Shown here piece by piece: positions 42,034 through 51,199 of a DNA stretch of 64,000 bases. The notes under the pieces are model-generated. The model made no database searches, was not told where the DNA came from, and worked only from the letters and a program-made list of their open reading frames with translations. Position 1 is the first letter of the stretch. Each line of letters opens with the position of its first letter. Both the position numbers and the translations under genes were made by a program. The stretch spans positions 248,001 through 312,000 of the forward strand of contig NZ_FOGB01000001.1 of the NCBI RefSeq assembly GCF_900111095.1, given 5' to 3'. Source of the DNA: Amphritea atlantica (GTDB lineage Bacteria; Pseudomonadota; Gammaproteobacteria; Pseudomonadales; Balneatricaceae).

Positions 42034-42606
42034 TTACTGGCGAATGCCCTCAACATTCAGGTTGAGGTAGACGCTTTCTGAAGCGGGGCCCAGGTTGAAG
42101 TTGATACCATACTCTTTCAGTTTTAATTCTGTCGTGCCACGGAAACCGGCGCGATATCCACCCCATGGGTCTTTACCTTCACCGATCTTTGTGACGGAGA
42201 TATCGATCGGTTTGGTGACACCACGCAGGGTCAGATTGCCGCTGAGTACTGCGCTTCCATCGTCAGCAGGCGTGAAGGCGGTGCTGACAAATTTCGCTTC
42301 AGGGAATTTATCGACCGCCAGGAAGTCCTCGCTACGCAGATGCTTGTCACGCTCTGCGTGGTTGGAGTCGACGCTGGCCGGTTTGATATTGACAGTAACA
42401 CTGGAGGCCGCAGGGTTTGCTTCATCGTAACTGAATGAACCGTTGAACTCGTTGAAACGGCCAACAACCCAGCTGTAGCCAAGGTGTTTAATGCTGAAGT
42501 TGATAGAAGCGTGGGCGCCTTTGTCATCGATCACATAATCGGCTGCCTGAGCCGATGTGATGGTTCCGGCCAGAATTGCACCAGCAATAACGGTCTTCAA
42601 GTTCAT
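42034..42606 (-). CDS. YceI-family periplasmic lipid-binding protein
   Basis: The 190-residue protein has a 21-residue signal peptide (ITSAQA/AD) and a YceI lipocalin-like barrel: IDDKGAHASINFSIKHLGYSWVVGRFNEFNGSFSYD and TLRGVTKPIDISVTKIGEG. Members bind isoprenoids such as ubiquinone precursors. Its ATG overlaps the cytochrome b561 stop as ATGA, giving a translationally coupled pair that recurs in many bacteria (yceJ-yceI). The coupling suggests quinone-related electron transfer. Confidence 0.93.
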   Translation of the reverse strand: MNLKTVIAGAILAGTITSAQAADYVIDDKGAHASINFSIKHLGYSWVVGRFNEFNGSFSYDEANPAASSVTVNIKPASVDSNHAERDKHLRSEDFLAVDKFPEAKFVSTAFTPADDGSAVLSGNLTLRGVTKPIDISVTKIGEGKDPWGGYRAGFRGTTELKLKEYGINFNLGPASESVYLNLNVEGIRQ

Positions 42607-43178
42607 TGGTTTGTCTCCTGACGCATGTTTATCATGCGGGTTAAGGTTTTATCTTTATCAATAAAGTGGTGTTTCAGTGCAGCCAGGGCATGTATTGCCG
42701 CCAGGCTGATAAGCATTGTTGCCGTTAAATAGTGGATCTCACCGGCTATATCCTCCTGGTTTTCAGTTACCGCAGGCAGTGCTGGTATCTCAAACCAGTT
42801 GAACACCTCTATTCCCCGACCGTCAGCCGTGGATATCATATAGCCGGATATCAGTGTAGTGGCCGTTAGCAGATATAGCAGCAGGTGTGCCGCCTTGGTT
42901 GCTAATAGCAGTGGTTTAGGCTGTGGCAGTGGTGCCGGTGTCGTATTCATGGTGCGCCACAGAACTCTGACCAGCATCAGCCCCATCAGAATCATGCCGA
43001 TGCTTTTATGCCAGTAAGGCACGGTATGGTAGTCTGCATCGTAATAGGTCAGGGTGCCAATATAGAGCCCCAGCGGATACATACCGATAATCATCAGCGC
43101 AGTGAACCAGTGCAGCAGAATTGAACCCAGGCCAAAGGATTTAGGGTTGTCTGTAACAGGTATTGCCATCGTTGTCAT
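42603..43178 (-). CDS. cytochrome b561-type membrane protein (YceJ)
   Basis: The protein of about 191 residues has four hydrophobic helices and the b561 haem-ligand histidines in LHWFTALMIIGMY, YHTVPYWHKSIGM, HLLLYLLTATTLISGYM and LAAIHALAALKHHF. It transfers electrons between quinol and a periplasmic acceptor. The frame is open from 43211, but ATG at 43178 or 43169 gives family N-termini; neither has a strong ribosome site. It is followed at once by yceI and preceded by a flavodoxin-type gene in one operon. Confidence 0.88.
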   Translation of the reverse strand: MTTMAIPVTDNPKSFGLGSILLHWFTALMIIGMYPLGLYIGTLTYYDADYHTVPYWHKSIGMILMGLMLVRVLWRTMNTTPAPLPQPKPLLLATKAAHLLLYLLTATTLISGYMISTADGRGIEVFNWFEIPALPAVTENQEDIAGEIHYLTATMLISLAAIHALAALKHHFIDKDKTLTRMINMRQETNQ

Positions 43179-43237
43179 CCATGGTGACAGACGGCATCGG
43201 CCGCCTGTCATCTTATCTGGTTATTACTGTCTGGTGG

Positions 43238-43813
43238 TTACTGTTTCCAGCGTTTGGCGGCAGCAGCAACCCGGGCCCCCAGTGCCTGAGCGGTATCCCG
43301 GTCGCATTGCGGCGGCGCAACATCCGAACCTTCATCAGCGTTACTCTGCGCCATCGCTCCCAGATAGCTGCCAATGCGGTTAAGGCTTTGTGGGTTACCC
43401 TGGCTGCTGTTGTTGCCGTTGGCGACGGCCAGGTTAATCCAGTTCATGCCATGCTGTGCAGCAAAGATCGACAGCTGAATCAGTGTGTTCAGTTTATCGC
43501 CGCTGAGGCTGGCTGAATTGGTAAAGCCTGCCGCCAGTTTATCTTTCCAGCCCTGTTCAGCCCAGATCTTTGAGCTGGCGTCCATAAAGGTTTTAAACGG
43601 ACCGCTGACTGAACCCATATAGGTTGGCGAACCAAAAATAATCGCATCGGCGTCAGCCAGGCCTTCCCAGTTGACTGCATCCAGATCTGCCACAGACACT
43701 GTGATCGCGACCGCGCCTGCATTTTCTACCCCAGCGGCAACCGCCTGGGCAAGTACTTCAGTGTGCCCGTAACCACTGTGATATGCGATTGCTACTTTTA
43801 CCTGATCCGACAT
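43238..43813 (-). CDS. flavodoxin family protein, WrbA/NAD(P)H:quinone reductase-like
   Basis: The 191-residue protein has a flavodoxin fold, with the FMN phosphate loop AYHSGYGHTEVLAQAVAAGV, FGSPTYMGSVSGPFKTFMDASS and NGNNSSQG. It resembles WrbA-like quinone reductases but is not a clear orthologue. It heads a three-gene operon with cytochrome b561 and yceI and is divergent from a LysR gene. An electron-transfer role with the b561 protein is inferred. Confidence 0.85.
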   Translation of the reverse strand: MSDQVKVAIAYHSGYGHTEVLAQAVAAGVENAGAVAITVSVADLDAVNWEGLADADAIIFGSPTYMGSVSGPFKTFMDASSKIWAEQGWKDKLAAGFTNSASLSGDKLNTLIQLSIFAAQHGMNWINLAVANGNNSSQGNPQSLNRIGSYLGAMAQSNADEGSDVAPPQCDRDTAQALGARVAAAAKRWKQ

Positions 43814-43917
43814 GAAGAGTACCTCGTTAAGTTGTGTTGCCGGGCTGTTTTCCCGTAGTCATGGTTACTCTAATGGTTCATAATAAATTCATCTAATGCA
43901 TTGTTGTGATGATTGTT

Positions 43918-44829
43918 ATGCGTGAAGTGAATCTTAGGTCCGTTGATCTCAATCTGCTGGTGGTATTGCAACAACTGTTGGAAACCCGCCATGTTACCCG
44001 TGCATCTGAACGGCTGAATATGAGTCAGCCTGCGGTCAGCCGCGCTTTACAAAGGCTGCGGGACACCTTTGATGATCCGCTGCTGGTGAGAACCGCTCAG
44101 GGGTATGATCTGAGTGCCCGGGGGGCTGATATTCTTCCCCGGCTGCAGAAGCTTATCAGCGGCATGGAGCAGTTGATCGCGGAACCGCAATTTAATCCTG
44201 CAGAAGCGGAGGATGTGGTCAGGGTCTATGGTCTTGATCTGGAAGTGGCGTGCTTTGTCTCACCGCTGATGAAAGTGCTGCGCTCGCAGGCGCCAAAAAT
44301 GCGTCTGGAGGTGCGCACCGAGCCACGCAACCATTTTGAATTGCTGGAAAAGGGAGAGGTGCAGTTCTCGCTGACGGGAATGGAGCCGCAGGCAGGGGAG
44401 GGGCAGTACCGCCGGCTGCTGATCGCACAGTCTGGTGTGGTCTGTATGATGGCGGCGGATCATCCGCTGGCATCCGAAGAGCTGACATTGGATAACTATC
44501 TTTCTGCCAGTCATGGTCTGGTGTCTATGACCGGTCAGGGACCGGGACATGTGGATGAACGGCTGGCACAGCTGGGTCGTAAACGGCATCTGGCGCTGCG
44601 TCTGTCCAATTTTATGACCGCAGCAGATTTTTGTGAAACCTCAGACCTGCTGTTTTATCTGCCCCAGATTGTTGCTCAGCGTATCGCGTTGGGACGCAAT
44701 ATTATTCTCAAGCCGGTCCCGGATGAGTTGAGGTCTGCTCCGATCAATTTCTATCTGTACTGGCATGAGCGGCACCACCGGGACCCGATGTGCCGCTGGA
44801 TCAGGCAGCGAATTTTGCAAGTGATCTGA
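43918..44829 (+). CDS. LysR-family regulator, NahR/PcaQ-like subgroup
   Basis: The protein of 303 residues begins MREVNLRSVDLNLLVVLQQLLETRHVTRASERLNMSQPAVSRALQRLRD, the typical NodD/NahR-subgroup LysR HTH, and ends with a LysR substrate domain. It is divergent from the flavodoxin-b561-yceI operon, which it probably controls. An in-frame ATG at 43909 is an alternative start. Confidence 0.9.
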   Translation: MREVNLRSVDLNLLVVLQQLLETRHVTRASERLNMSQPAVSRALQRLRDTFDDPLLVRTAQGYDLSARGADILPRLQKLISGMEQLIAEPQFNPAEAEDVVRVYGLDLEVACFVSPLMKVLRSQAPKMRLEVRTEPRNHFELLEKGEVQFSLTGMEPQAGEGQYRRLLIAQSGVVCMMAADHPLASEELTLDNYLSASHGLVSMTGQGPGHVDERLAQLGRKRHLALRLSNFMTAADFCETSDLLFYLPQIVAQRIALGRNIILKPVPDELRSAPINFYLYWHERHHRDPMCRWIRQRILQVI

Positions 44830-44934
44830 GATGCAGTGCGTGGCGCTAAAGTAGTAGATTAATCAGGCGCAAAGTACTATGGCTGAGTAAAGAAACTAAA
44901 TGGATTATTAACAGTTGATCCGTGGAGTTTCTAT

Positions 44935-47052
44935 ATGCCATCGTTTGCCTTTATCAGAGTCGTGCTGGTTTTATGTATGCTGCTGCAGAGCGGTACTGCA
45001 CTGGCGCAGGTGTCTGAAACAGAGATCCGTTCAATTTTCCCCAAACTGACCCGCATTGGTGAACCCCTCGAAAACCCTTCGGTGGTGCCTGTGTATCAGC
45101 TCGACCAGCTATTAGGCTATGTCTTCGAAACCAACGATCTGACTAATTTGCCCGGCTTTTCAGGCGAACGGATCAATCTGCTGATCGGTCTGGATGCCTC
45201 TGGAACCCTGGTTAAACTGAAGGTTCTGAATCATCATGAGCCGATCTTTCTCCACGGATTGGGGGAACAGCCGATGGTTGAGTTTATCCATCAATACGAG
45301 GGGATTACGGTTGATAAACGGATAATTGTCGATAGTCGCCATAGCGGGCAGGATCCCGATGGCTCCGGAACGGTCTATATCGACGGCATAACCAAGGCGA
45401 CTGTTTCTGTGCTGGTGATGAATGATACGGTACTGTCTGCTGCACTTCAGGTGGCCCGGGCCTATCTTGAAGGGTTTGAGCGTCCGCCGACAGTAACCGT
45501 GCGTGAGGATGTTTTTCAGCCCTACAGTTGGCAGCAAATGGAAAGCAACGGTCTGCTGCGTTATTGGCCGGTCTCTCAGGCGCAGCTTCAACAAGGTTTT
45601 CCACTGGCGCTGGAGGATTACCAGGACCCTGAATTGCAGCAGGCTTTAGCTGAGTCTGATCTGCCCGGGCGTTATTATTATGCCTACCTTAATACGCCGG
45701 TGACCGGAAAGAATATTCTGGGCGAACAGGAATATCAGCGGTTGATGACGGTATTGCGTCCCGGTGAGCATGCCATACTGGTGGCATCGGTAGGCGCATA
45801 CGGTTTTCTCGAACCGGAATTTCGCCGGGGGACAGTACCCAGTCGGCTGGGTATGTCTCAGAACGGGCTGCCGGTCGATATCCGTGACCTGGACTTCTTT
45901 GATAATACCCGGCCGCAGTTCCCCGCAGACGCCCCCGCCTTTGAAGAACTGCGGGTGTTTAGGATTAAGGCCCAGTCTGGCTTTGATCCATCGCAGCCTA
46001 TGACCCTGAATCTGGATCTGGACCTGCCCCGCAATCATCTTATCCGTGATCAGGCGCAGTTTGAGGACAGTTATCAGTTGCCCGCGGAGCTGTTTAAAAT
46101 TGAAGTGACAGAAGAGGTTAAACCTATGCCGCTATGGCAGCGGCTATGGCTGGATCGTTGGTTGCAGATTGCCGGGCTCGTCATGACCTTGCTGGTGGTG
46201 ACTGCAGCGTTTATCTGGCAGCACCGGTTATCTGCTCACAGTCGCCGCTTTCATCAGGTGCGTTGGGGCGTCATGCTGGTCACTCTGTTCTTTATCGGTA
46301 TCTATGCTCAGGGCCAGTTGTCGGTGGTGAATATCTATACGTTGCTGCTGCAAATCGCGAAGGGGTTCGACATCGAGGTATTCCTCTTAGACCCGGTGCT
46401 TTTTGTTCTCTGGACCTATGTGTTTATTACCCTGTTCCTCTGGGGACGGGGAGTCTTTTGTGGCTGGCTCTGTCCCTTTGGCGTGTTGCAGGAGATAGCG
46501 GCGAAAGTGGGTAGTCTGTTGAAACTGAAACAGGTGAAAATTCCGCCGAAAGTGCATCAAACCCTGCAGAAACTGAAATATCTGTTGCTGCTGGTCCTGG
46601 TGGGCAGTGCCTTCTGGTCAGTTACTCTGGCGGAACGTCTGGCTGAGCTGGAACCTTTCAAGACTGCTATAACTCTGGTCTTTGTCCGTAGCTGGCCGTT
46701 TGTTGTCTACGCCCTGTTGTTATTAGTTGTGGGGATGTTTATCCATAAGTTCTTCTGTCGCTATCTCTGTCCGTTGGGGGCGGGGTTGGCAGTGCTGGGC
46801 AAGTTCAGTCTGTTTCGCTGGCTGCACCGCCGGGCTGAGTGTGGCAAGCCATGTCAGTTATGCAAGGTCCGCTGTGGTATTGATTCAATCAACCGGGATG
46901 GTTCGGTCGATTACAATGAGTGTATTCAGTGTATGGAGTGTATCGTCATTCTGAATAACGATGATCAGTGTGCTATCGAGTTATCTCAGAATAAGCAGCG
47001 GCAACGCAAGGCGGCGAACCAGGGAGATATTCCCGCCCGGCAACTGTCATGA
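44935..47052 (+). CDS. NosR/NirI-type polytopic flavo-iron-sulfur protein
   Basis: The 705-residue protein has a signal peptide (to about residue 25), a periplasmic FMN-binding domain with a candidate flavinylation Thr156 in DGITKATVSV, then helices at about 410-430, 445-465, 500-520, 545-560 and 590-610. Cytoplasmic-side metal motifs are C509-W-L-C513-P, C608-R-Y-L-C612-P, C636/C640/C643/C647 and C663/C666/C669/C679. The last set is spaced unlike a standard ferredoxin. NosR-family proteins move electrons from quinol towards nitrous oxide reductase, but no nos or nir genes lie within the window. The Rnf/Apb-type electron carrier function is therefore open. Confidence 0.85.
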   Translation: MPSFAFIRVVLVLCMLLQSGTALAQVSETEIRSIFPKLTRIGEPLENPSVVPVYQLDQLLGYVFETNDLTNLPGFSGERINLLIGLDASGTLVKLKVLNHHEPIFLHGLGEQPMVEFIHQYEGITVDKRIIVDSRHSGQDPDGSGTVYIDGITKATVSVLVMNDTVLSAALQVARAYLEGFERPPTVTVREDVFQPYSWQQMESNGLLRYWPVSQAQLQQGFPLALEDYQDPELQQALAESDLPGRYYYAYLNTPVTGKNILGEQEYQRLMTVLRPGEHAILVASVGAYGFLEPEFRRGTVPSRLGMSQNGLPVDIRDLDFFDNTRPQFPADAPAFEELRVFRIKAQSGFDPSQPMTLNLDLDLPRNHLIRDQAQFEDSYQLPAELFKIEVTEEVKPMPLWQRLWLDRWLQIAGLVMTLLVVTAAFIWQHRLSAHSRRFHQVRWGVMLVTLFFIGIYAQGQLSVVNIYTLLLQIAKGFDIEVFLLDPVLFVLWTYVFITLFLWGRGVFCGWLCPFGVLQEIAAKVGSLLKLKQVKIPPKVHQTLQKLKYLLLLVLVGSAFWSVTLAERLAELEPFKTAITLVFVRSWPFVVYALLLLVVGMFIHKFFCRYLCPLGAGLAVLGKFSLFRWLHRRAECGKPCQLCKVRCGIDSINRDGSVDYNECIQCMECIVILNNDDQCAIELSQNKQRQRKAANQGDIPARQLS

Positions 47053-47085
47053 GCGATCGAATAGATCTCTGAGTGCTGGAAGGGT

Positions 47086-47682
47086 TTATCCCAGACCCAG
47101 CTTGATACCGAGAAGCACCAGCCCACCGCCGATCACCCGTTCGATACGGGAGCGCACTTTTTTTAGCCAGACTTGAATGGCTGGGCGGGTCAGCATCAGT
47201 ATAATCATGCTAAGCCAGCTAAGCTCGACAAGTACAGGGGTAACACAATAGAGAACCTGCATCCCTATGCTATTCACCTCGGCCATAATGTGGCTGAAAA
47301 TTGCCACAAACATAATCAGAATTTTGGGATTAAACAGGCTTACCATCATCCCGGCAATGAAGGGGTTGCCACTGCTTTTTTCCGGGTCATCATTTTCCCC
47401 GCTGGAGCGGGTTGCCAGATAGACAACTCCCAGATAGATCAGATAGGCACTGCCAAGCCAGCGAATTGCTTCATAAAGTATTGGCGTACGTTCAATCAGC
47501 GCCGCCAGGCCGATAACGGATAGCACGACATGGATCGCCAGAGCCGTGGCGAGCCCCAGAGCAGTAATAAACCCGGTGCGCCGTGATCCCTGCAGGGTGT
47601 TGCGTAGAATAATGGCGGTGTTAGCGCCAGGAAGCATCGCCCCAAGCAGCATTACACCAGCAAAAATAAGCCATTCAGTCAT
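47086..47682 (-). CDS. LysE-family amino acid exporter
   Basis: The 198-residue membrane protein has five to six helices and the LysE/RhtB start FAGVMLLGAMLPGANTAIILRNTLQGSRRTG, with NPKILIMFVA. It exports amino acids or related compounds. ATG at 47682 has an excellent GGGGAGGA site. It converges with the NosR-like gene and lies beside a LysR gene transcribed the same way but separated by 114 bp. The substrate is unknown. Confidence 0.9.
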   Translation of the reverse strand: MTEWLIFAGVMLLGAMLPGANTAIILRNTLQGSRRTGFITALGLATALAIHVVLSVIGLAALIERTPILYEAIRWLGSAYLIYLGVVYLATRSSGENDDPEKSSGNPFIAGMMVSLFNPKILIMFVAIFSHIMAEVNSIGMQVLYCVTPVLVELSWLSMIILMLTRPAIQVWLKKVRSRIERVIGGGLVLLGIKLGLG

Positions 47683-47796
47683 TACATTCCTCCCCGGTTA
47701 ATGCCGCGAATTCTAGTGGCTGAGGAGGGAGGTAGCGAATACTGTATTCAGATAGCAGTTATCAGTTTTAGTTATGACCTTGTAGAGCACTTGTGA

Positions 47797-48699
47797 TCAT
47801 TCGCTTAAACTATGCAGCATCCGTTCGCGCAGGTAACGATGGGCCGGATCGCCCTGTAGGCGCTGATGCCAGATCAGGTAGTACTGGCTGGCGGGCAGGG
47901 TCAGCTGTTGCGGCAATGGTTTGATCTTAAGTCCATACTCCGGCCCCAGGTGTTCTGCGATACGGGTTGGCAGGGTGAGTATATAGTTTGCTTTGCTGGT
48001 GATCGCCATGGCCGAGTGGATAAAGGGGACAGTCAGCTTCATGTTGCGTTGCTGATTCAGCGTTTGCAGCGCTTCGTCCACGGCTCTGATCTTATCGCCC
48101 CCTGCACTGATGCCGATATGATCTGCATGAGTATAGTCAGACAGGGTGAGGGGCTGATCGGCCAAAGGGTGGTGGCGGTTTATCAGGCAACTGTAGCCAC
48201 CGCTTCCCAGCTGTTTTCCATAGATATCATCGGGGACAGAGTCCAGGATACAGGCAGCCAGATCCATTCGTCCCTGACGCAGGCTTTCCATCATGCCCGG
48301 ATGCCACAGGTGGAAGTGCAGGCTGATGCCCGGAGCATCCTGTTGTAGCGCTGCTATCAGTGGCGGCATCAGATCGTGGGTAATGAAATCAGTGGTTGCG
48401 ATATTAAACTCGCCAATATAACCGGCGGGTTCAAACTGACCCGGAATCAGAAGGCTTTCAAGATGATTCAGTGCTTCAGGCAGTTGTAGCCATAGCTGTT
48501 CGCCCCGGGGGGTGAGGTGCATGCTGTTCCCCACCCGAACCATCAACTGATCGTTAAATATTTCCCGCAGCTGATGAAGATTACGGCTCATCGCTGGCTG
48601 GCTGATATGCTGGGCCGTCGCTGCCGCTGTGACACTTTTGCTATGCAAAAGATAGTACAGAGAGATCAGTAGATTGAGGTTGATACGGGCCAGTTCCAT
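47797..48699 (-). CDS. LysR-family transcriptional regulator
   Basis: The 300-residue protein starts MELARINLNLLISLYYLLHSKSVTAAATAQHISQPAMSRNLHQLREIFND, a NodD-type LysR HTH, followed by a substrate domain with HLWHPGMMESL and IPSxxGxx-like regions. It lies upstream of the LysE gene on the same strand and is divergent from ppiC. Control of the exporter is plausible. Confidence 0.9.
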   Translation of the reverse strand: MELARINLNLLISLYYLLHSKSVTAAATAQHISQPAMSRNLHQLREIFNDQLMVRVGNSMHLTPRGEQLWLQLPEALNHLESLLIPGQFEPAGYIGEFNIATTDFITHDLMPPLIAALQQDAPGISLHFHLWHPGMMESLRQGRMDLAACILDSVPDDIYGKQLGSGGYSCLINRHHPLADQPLTLSDYTHADHIGISAGGDKIRAVDEALQTLNQQRNMKLTVPFIHSAMAITSKANYILTLPTRIAEHLGPEYGLKIKPLPQQLTLPASQYYLIWHQRLQGDPAHRYLRERMLHSLSE

Positions 48700-48812
48700 C
48701 GGGCAAGCATATCAGTAATACTGATAACGTCAATCCTTCCCCCCGGGGTTGCAGGCGATAGCAAAAAAAGCGATCCTGTGCGGACTATCAATTGAACTAT
48801 AGGATTTTATAT

Positions 48813-49094
48813 ATGGCACGCGCGACAGCCCGACATATTCTGGTAAGCAGTGAGACTCAGTGCGCTGATCTTAAATCACAAATTGAGGCGGGTGCTGATT
48901 TTGCTGACCTGGCTAAAAAACACTCTAGCTGTCCATCCGGTGGTCAGGGTGGCGATCTGGGCAGTTTCGGACCGGGCCAGATGGTTGCAGAATTTGATAA
49001 AGTGGTTTTCTCTGCCCCTGTGGGTGAGGTACAGGGGCCAGTACGCACCCAGTTTGGTTATCATCTTCTGGAAGTGACCAGCCGCGAAGACTAA
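48813..49094 (+). CDS. ppiC: parvulin-type peptidyl-prolyl cis-trans isomerase
   Basis: A 93-residue single-domain parvulin with the length of E. coli PpiC. Visible are [40 protein letters not shown] and [12 protein letters not shown]. It accelerates proline isomerisation in cytoplasmic proteins. ATG at 48813 has an AGGA site; the open frame starts at 48792 but is not needed. Confidence 0.93.
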   Translation: MARATARHILVSSETQCADLKSQIEAGADFADLAKKHSSCPSGGQGGDLGSFGPGQMVAEFDKVVFSAPVGEVQGPVRTQFGYHLLEVTSRED

Positions 49095-49150
49095 GCGTTT
49101 TTGCTGTTTTAATAACTTTGCTTAAGAGCTTTGCTTAAGGGCTTTCTTTT

Positions 49151-50143
49151 TTAAGGCTCCTTCTTATGAGGCTGCTGCCGCAGTGATGCGCAGTAGTCTT
49201 TCTCCTCCGATCTGGAGGTAAACCAGATATAATCAGCTATTCCAGCGTTATTATTGACCGCCTCCTGAACTGTTTTGATGCTGTCATCGACCTCGGTCAG
49301 CAGGATGGTGATAACCGGGTCTGATGTGAGTTCTTTCAGATGTTGCGGTACCCCGGTGTCTTTCCTGGCGTGGAACGCGCCAGTGATCAGAATCGCCTGC
49401 ATCTGTTTGCCCAGTTGGTCGCTTAATGCGTAAGCCATACTGGCATCCCGACTCATCTGAATATCTGTCATCGGCCCCATCTGCTCAAATGGCATCGTGC
49501 GGCAGTGACTTTCATACACCTGCTGCTGAATTGTCGAGCGTATCGTTTGCGAAATACCCCTGACGGTTGTCAGACGGGGCTGATCCGGCACGCCGCTTTG
49601 GTAGATCTGCATCAAAAATGGCTTGCTCAGATTACCTGCTCTGAGCTGGTTGTTATTACTGAGTGCAGCACCGATCAGTGGGCCATAATCCTGCCAGGGC
49701 CAGCTATTATCATTCCAGTGAAGTTGCTCTTGGATCTGTGTTTCGCTGCTTGCGCTGTTGAGTCCGTTGATCGCTTCGCCCTGCTGTTCGTCCAGCATCT
49801 CCAGCACCAGCCGGGTCTGGGGGCCCTGTTGAAGCGCCTTCAGTAGCTGAAGTTCTCGCTGATGGTGCTCAGGATTGTCATGCTTTTCACCGATCAGGAC
49901 AAAACGGCTGTGACGAATTTTTGCGAGCAGGGCTTCACGACTGACCGCTCCCCCAGTCGTCATAGCGATAATTTTCCCGTTCAGAGGGTGGGCATCGTTC
50001 GTCCCCTCTGATGATTGTGCAGCACCGGTTGGAGGCTGATTCTGTGGCACTCTGGATATTAGCTGGCAACCGCTGCTCAATAGCATCATGCTGATCAGAA
50101 TCAAGATAAGTGACCGGTGTAGAATCCGTTCTTTTAGCTGCAT
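49151..50143 (-). CDS. ChaN-family iron-regulated lipoprotein
   Basis: The protein of 330 residues starts MQLKERILHRSLILILISMMLLSSGC, with a lipobox LSSGC, so it is lipid-anchored. The ChaN domain includes LIGEKHDNPEHHQRELQLLKAL, LVLEMLDEQQGEAI, CRTMPFEQ and LITGAFHARKDTGVPQHL. ChaN proteins bind haem and are often linked to iron acquisition. The frame runs another 83 codons upstream and overlaps the adjacent gene; ATG at 50143 follows GGGG and gives a proper lipoprotein signal. A small conserved-looking gene is divergent. Confidence 0.88.
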   Translation of the reverse strand: MQLKERILHRSLILILISMMLLSSGCQLISRVPQNQPPTGAAQSSEGTNDAHPLNGKIIAMTTGGAVSREALLAKIRHSRFVLIGEKHDNPEHHQRELQLLKALQQGPQTRLVLEMLDEQQGEAINGLNSASSETQIQEQLHWNDNSWPWQDYGPLIGAALSNNNQLRAGNLSKPFLMQIYQSGVPDQPRLTTVRGISQTIRSTIQQQVYESHCRTMPFEQMGPMTDIQMSRDASMAYALSDQLGKQMQAILITGAFHARKDTGVPQHLKELTSDPVITILLTEVDDSIKTVQEAVNNNAGIADYIWFTSRSEEKDYCASLRQQPHKKEP

Positions 50144-50218
50144 TTGAATCTGCCCCTTTTCAGTTGTTGAGTGCTGGGGTAACGTTATAGAAAATCGAGT
50201 GAGAAGGAGAAACATAGC

Positions 50219-50455
50219 ATGAAACCGGGAATTAAAGTTAGCATCCGTAAAAAAGGTGAACGGGATGGTGGCGTCGACCCGCAGATGCAACAACGCATTG
50301 ATGAGGCGGTGCATTTTGTACAGGGGCTGCGAAAGAAGGGAGATAATGTGAAACAGATGATGGAGAAGCTTAATGAGCATGATCATAAGCATCCCGATGG
50401 CAGCGACTGGAGTTACGATTCACTGCATGATTTTATAGCGGAACATCATATCTGA
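50219..50455 (+). CDS. small conserved-looking protein (78 aa)
   Basis: The 78-residue product is soluble and charged: an N-terminal basic strand KPGIKVSIRKKGER, an amphipathic helix around DPQMQQRIDEAVHFVQGLRKKGDNVKQMMEKLNEHDH and a C-terminal SYDSLHDFIAEHHI. An excellent AGAAGGAGA site precedes ATG. It overlaps an upstream extension of the ChaN frame on the other strand, which is therefore non-coding. No family was recognised with certainty; helical regulatory or toxin-antitoxin roles would be speculation. Confidence 0.7.
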   Translation: MKPGIKVSIRKKGERDGGVDPQMQQRIDEAVHFVQGLRKKGDNVKQMMEKLNEHDHKHPDGSDWSYDSLHDFIAEHHI

Positions 50456-50471
50456 GGTTGTTTTAGCCTTG

Positions 50472-50903
50472 TTATTGCAGCTCTCCGATGGCAGCAAAAT
50501 CTGCCGCGTGAAGCCTGATCCATTCAACGGCTGCCTGTTCGCTTGAGAGCTGGCGGCCCCTCCTGTGTTGCTTTAAACGGTAGCTTTCAATCTGACAAAC
50601 CTGCTCAATCATCCTGACACTAAAAGCCTGATCCGGATCATCAAAACCGATCCCCAGGAGAAAGCCCGGTTGTTCCTGCTGGCACCAGATAACATGGCCG
50701 GTGGCTGACAGGCTGGGGTGTGAAAGGGTGGTACTGATTTCGATTGTAGAGCCCGGTGAAATATACGCTTCGGAAAGACAGCTCAGCCCCGCCGGACTGA
50801 ACTCTCTGTTTAGCGGGTAACAAAAATTAAGAGGCTGAGATTCCTGTGCCGTACTCAGCAGGATAGGAATTTCTGCCGGATGACGAAGGTAGTGTTTAGG
50901 CAT
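50472..50903 (-). CDS. PilZ-domain protein
   Basis: The protein of 143 residues has a PilZ fold with an N-terminal RHPAEIPI (the RxxxR-like c-di-GMP motif is incomplete) and the D/NxSxxG-type EFSPAGLSC, followed by strands such as VIWCQQEQPGFLLGIGFDD. It probably senses c-di-GMP or acts as a PilZ-like adaptor in surface behaviour. ATG at 50903 has GAGGTG upstream; a TTG four codons earlier is less likely. It converges with the 78-residue gene. Confidence 0.75.
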   Translation of the reverse strand: MPKHYLRHPAEIPILLSTAQESQPLNFCYPLNREFSPAGLSCLSEAYISPGSTIEISTTLSHPSLSATGHVIWCQQEQPGFLLGIGFDDPDQAFSVRMIEQVCQIESYRLKQHRRGRQLSSEQAAVEWIRLHAADFAAIGELQ

Positions 50904-51097
50904 AGTGCACCTCAAAGCTGATCATTAAAACCTGCTGGCGCTGCTGTCATCCCCGACTCAAATAATGGCTTCCCTGACTCTTACAATGCTATCGGCCTTT
51001 TCCTGGCAGGGTTTAGTTGCTTATTCATCATCATTTTTATCTGTTGCGGCTGTATTTCAGCTTAATAACGCTGTCCGTTTTATAAGGCGAGGTGCGA

Positions 51098-51199
51098 ATG
51101 CTATTGAGTATGTTGCGTGTCAATTATGACAAATCATTTGACATGGATGGCGCTGCAGGAGGTGGGGCGGTAGGCGTTTTGGTTGTATTTATCTTCTAA
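51098..51199 (+). CDS. candidate 33-residue protein with hydrophobic C-terminus
   Basis: ATG at 51098 follows GAGGTGCGA. The product is MLLSMLRVNY then DKSFDMDGAAGGG and a hydrophobic end AVGVLVVFIF. Its start overlaps a 14-bp direct repeat that recurs 110 bp downstream. Evidence is limited to the ribosome site and composition; chance is possible. Confidence 0.25.
   Translation: MLLSMLRVNYDKSFDMDGAAGGGAVGVLVVFIF

Noticed and set aside
50144-50392. 83-codon N-terminal extension of the ChaN lipoprotein
   Set aside because: The lipobox signal peptide starts at 50143 and the extension overlaps the divergent 78-residue gene with its strong ribosome site.
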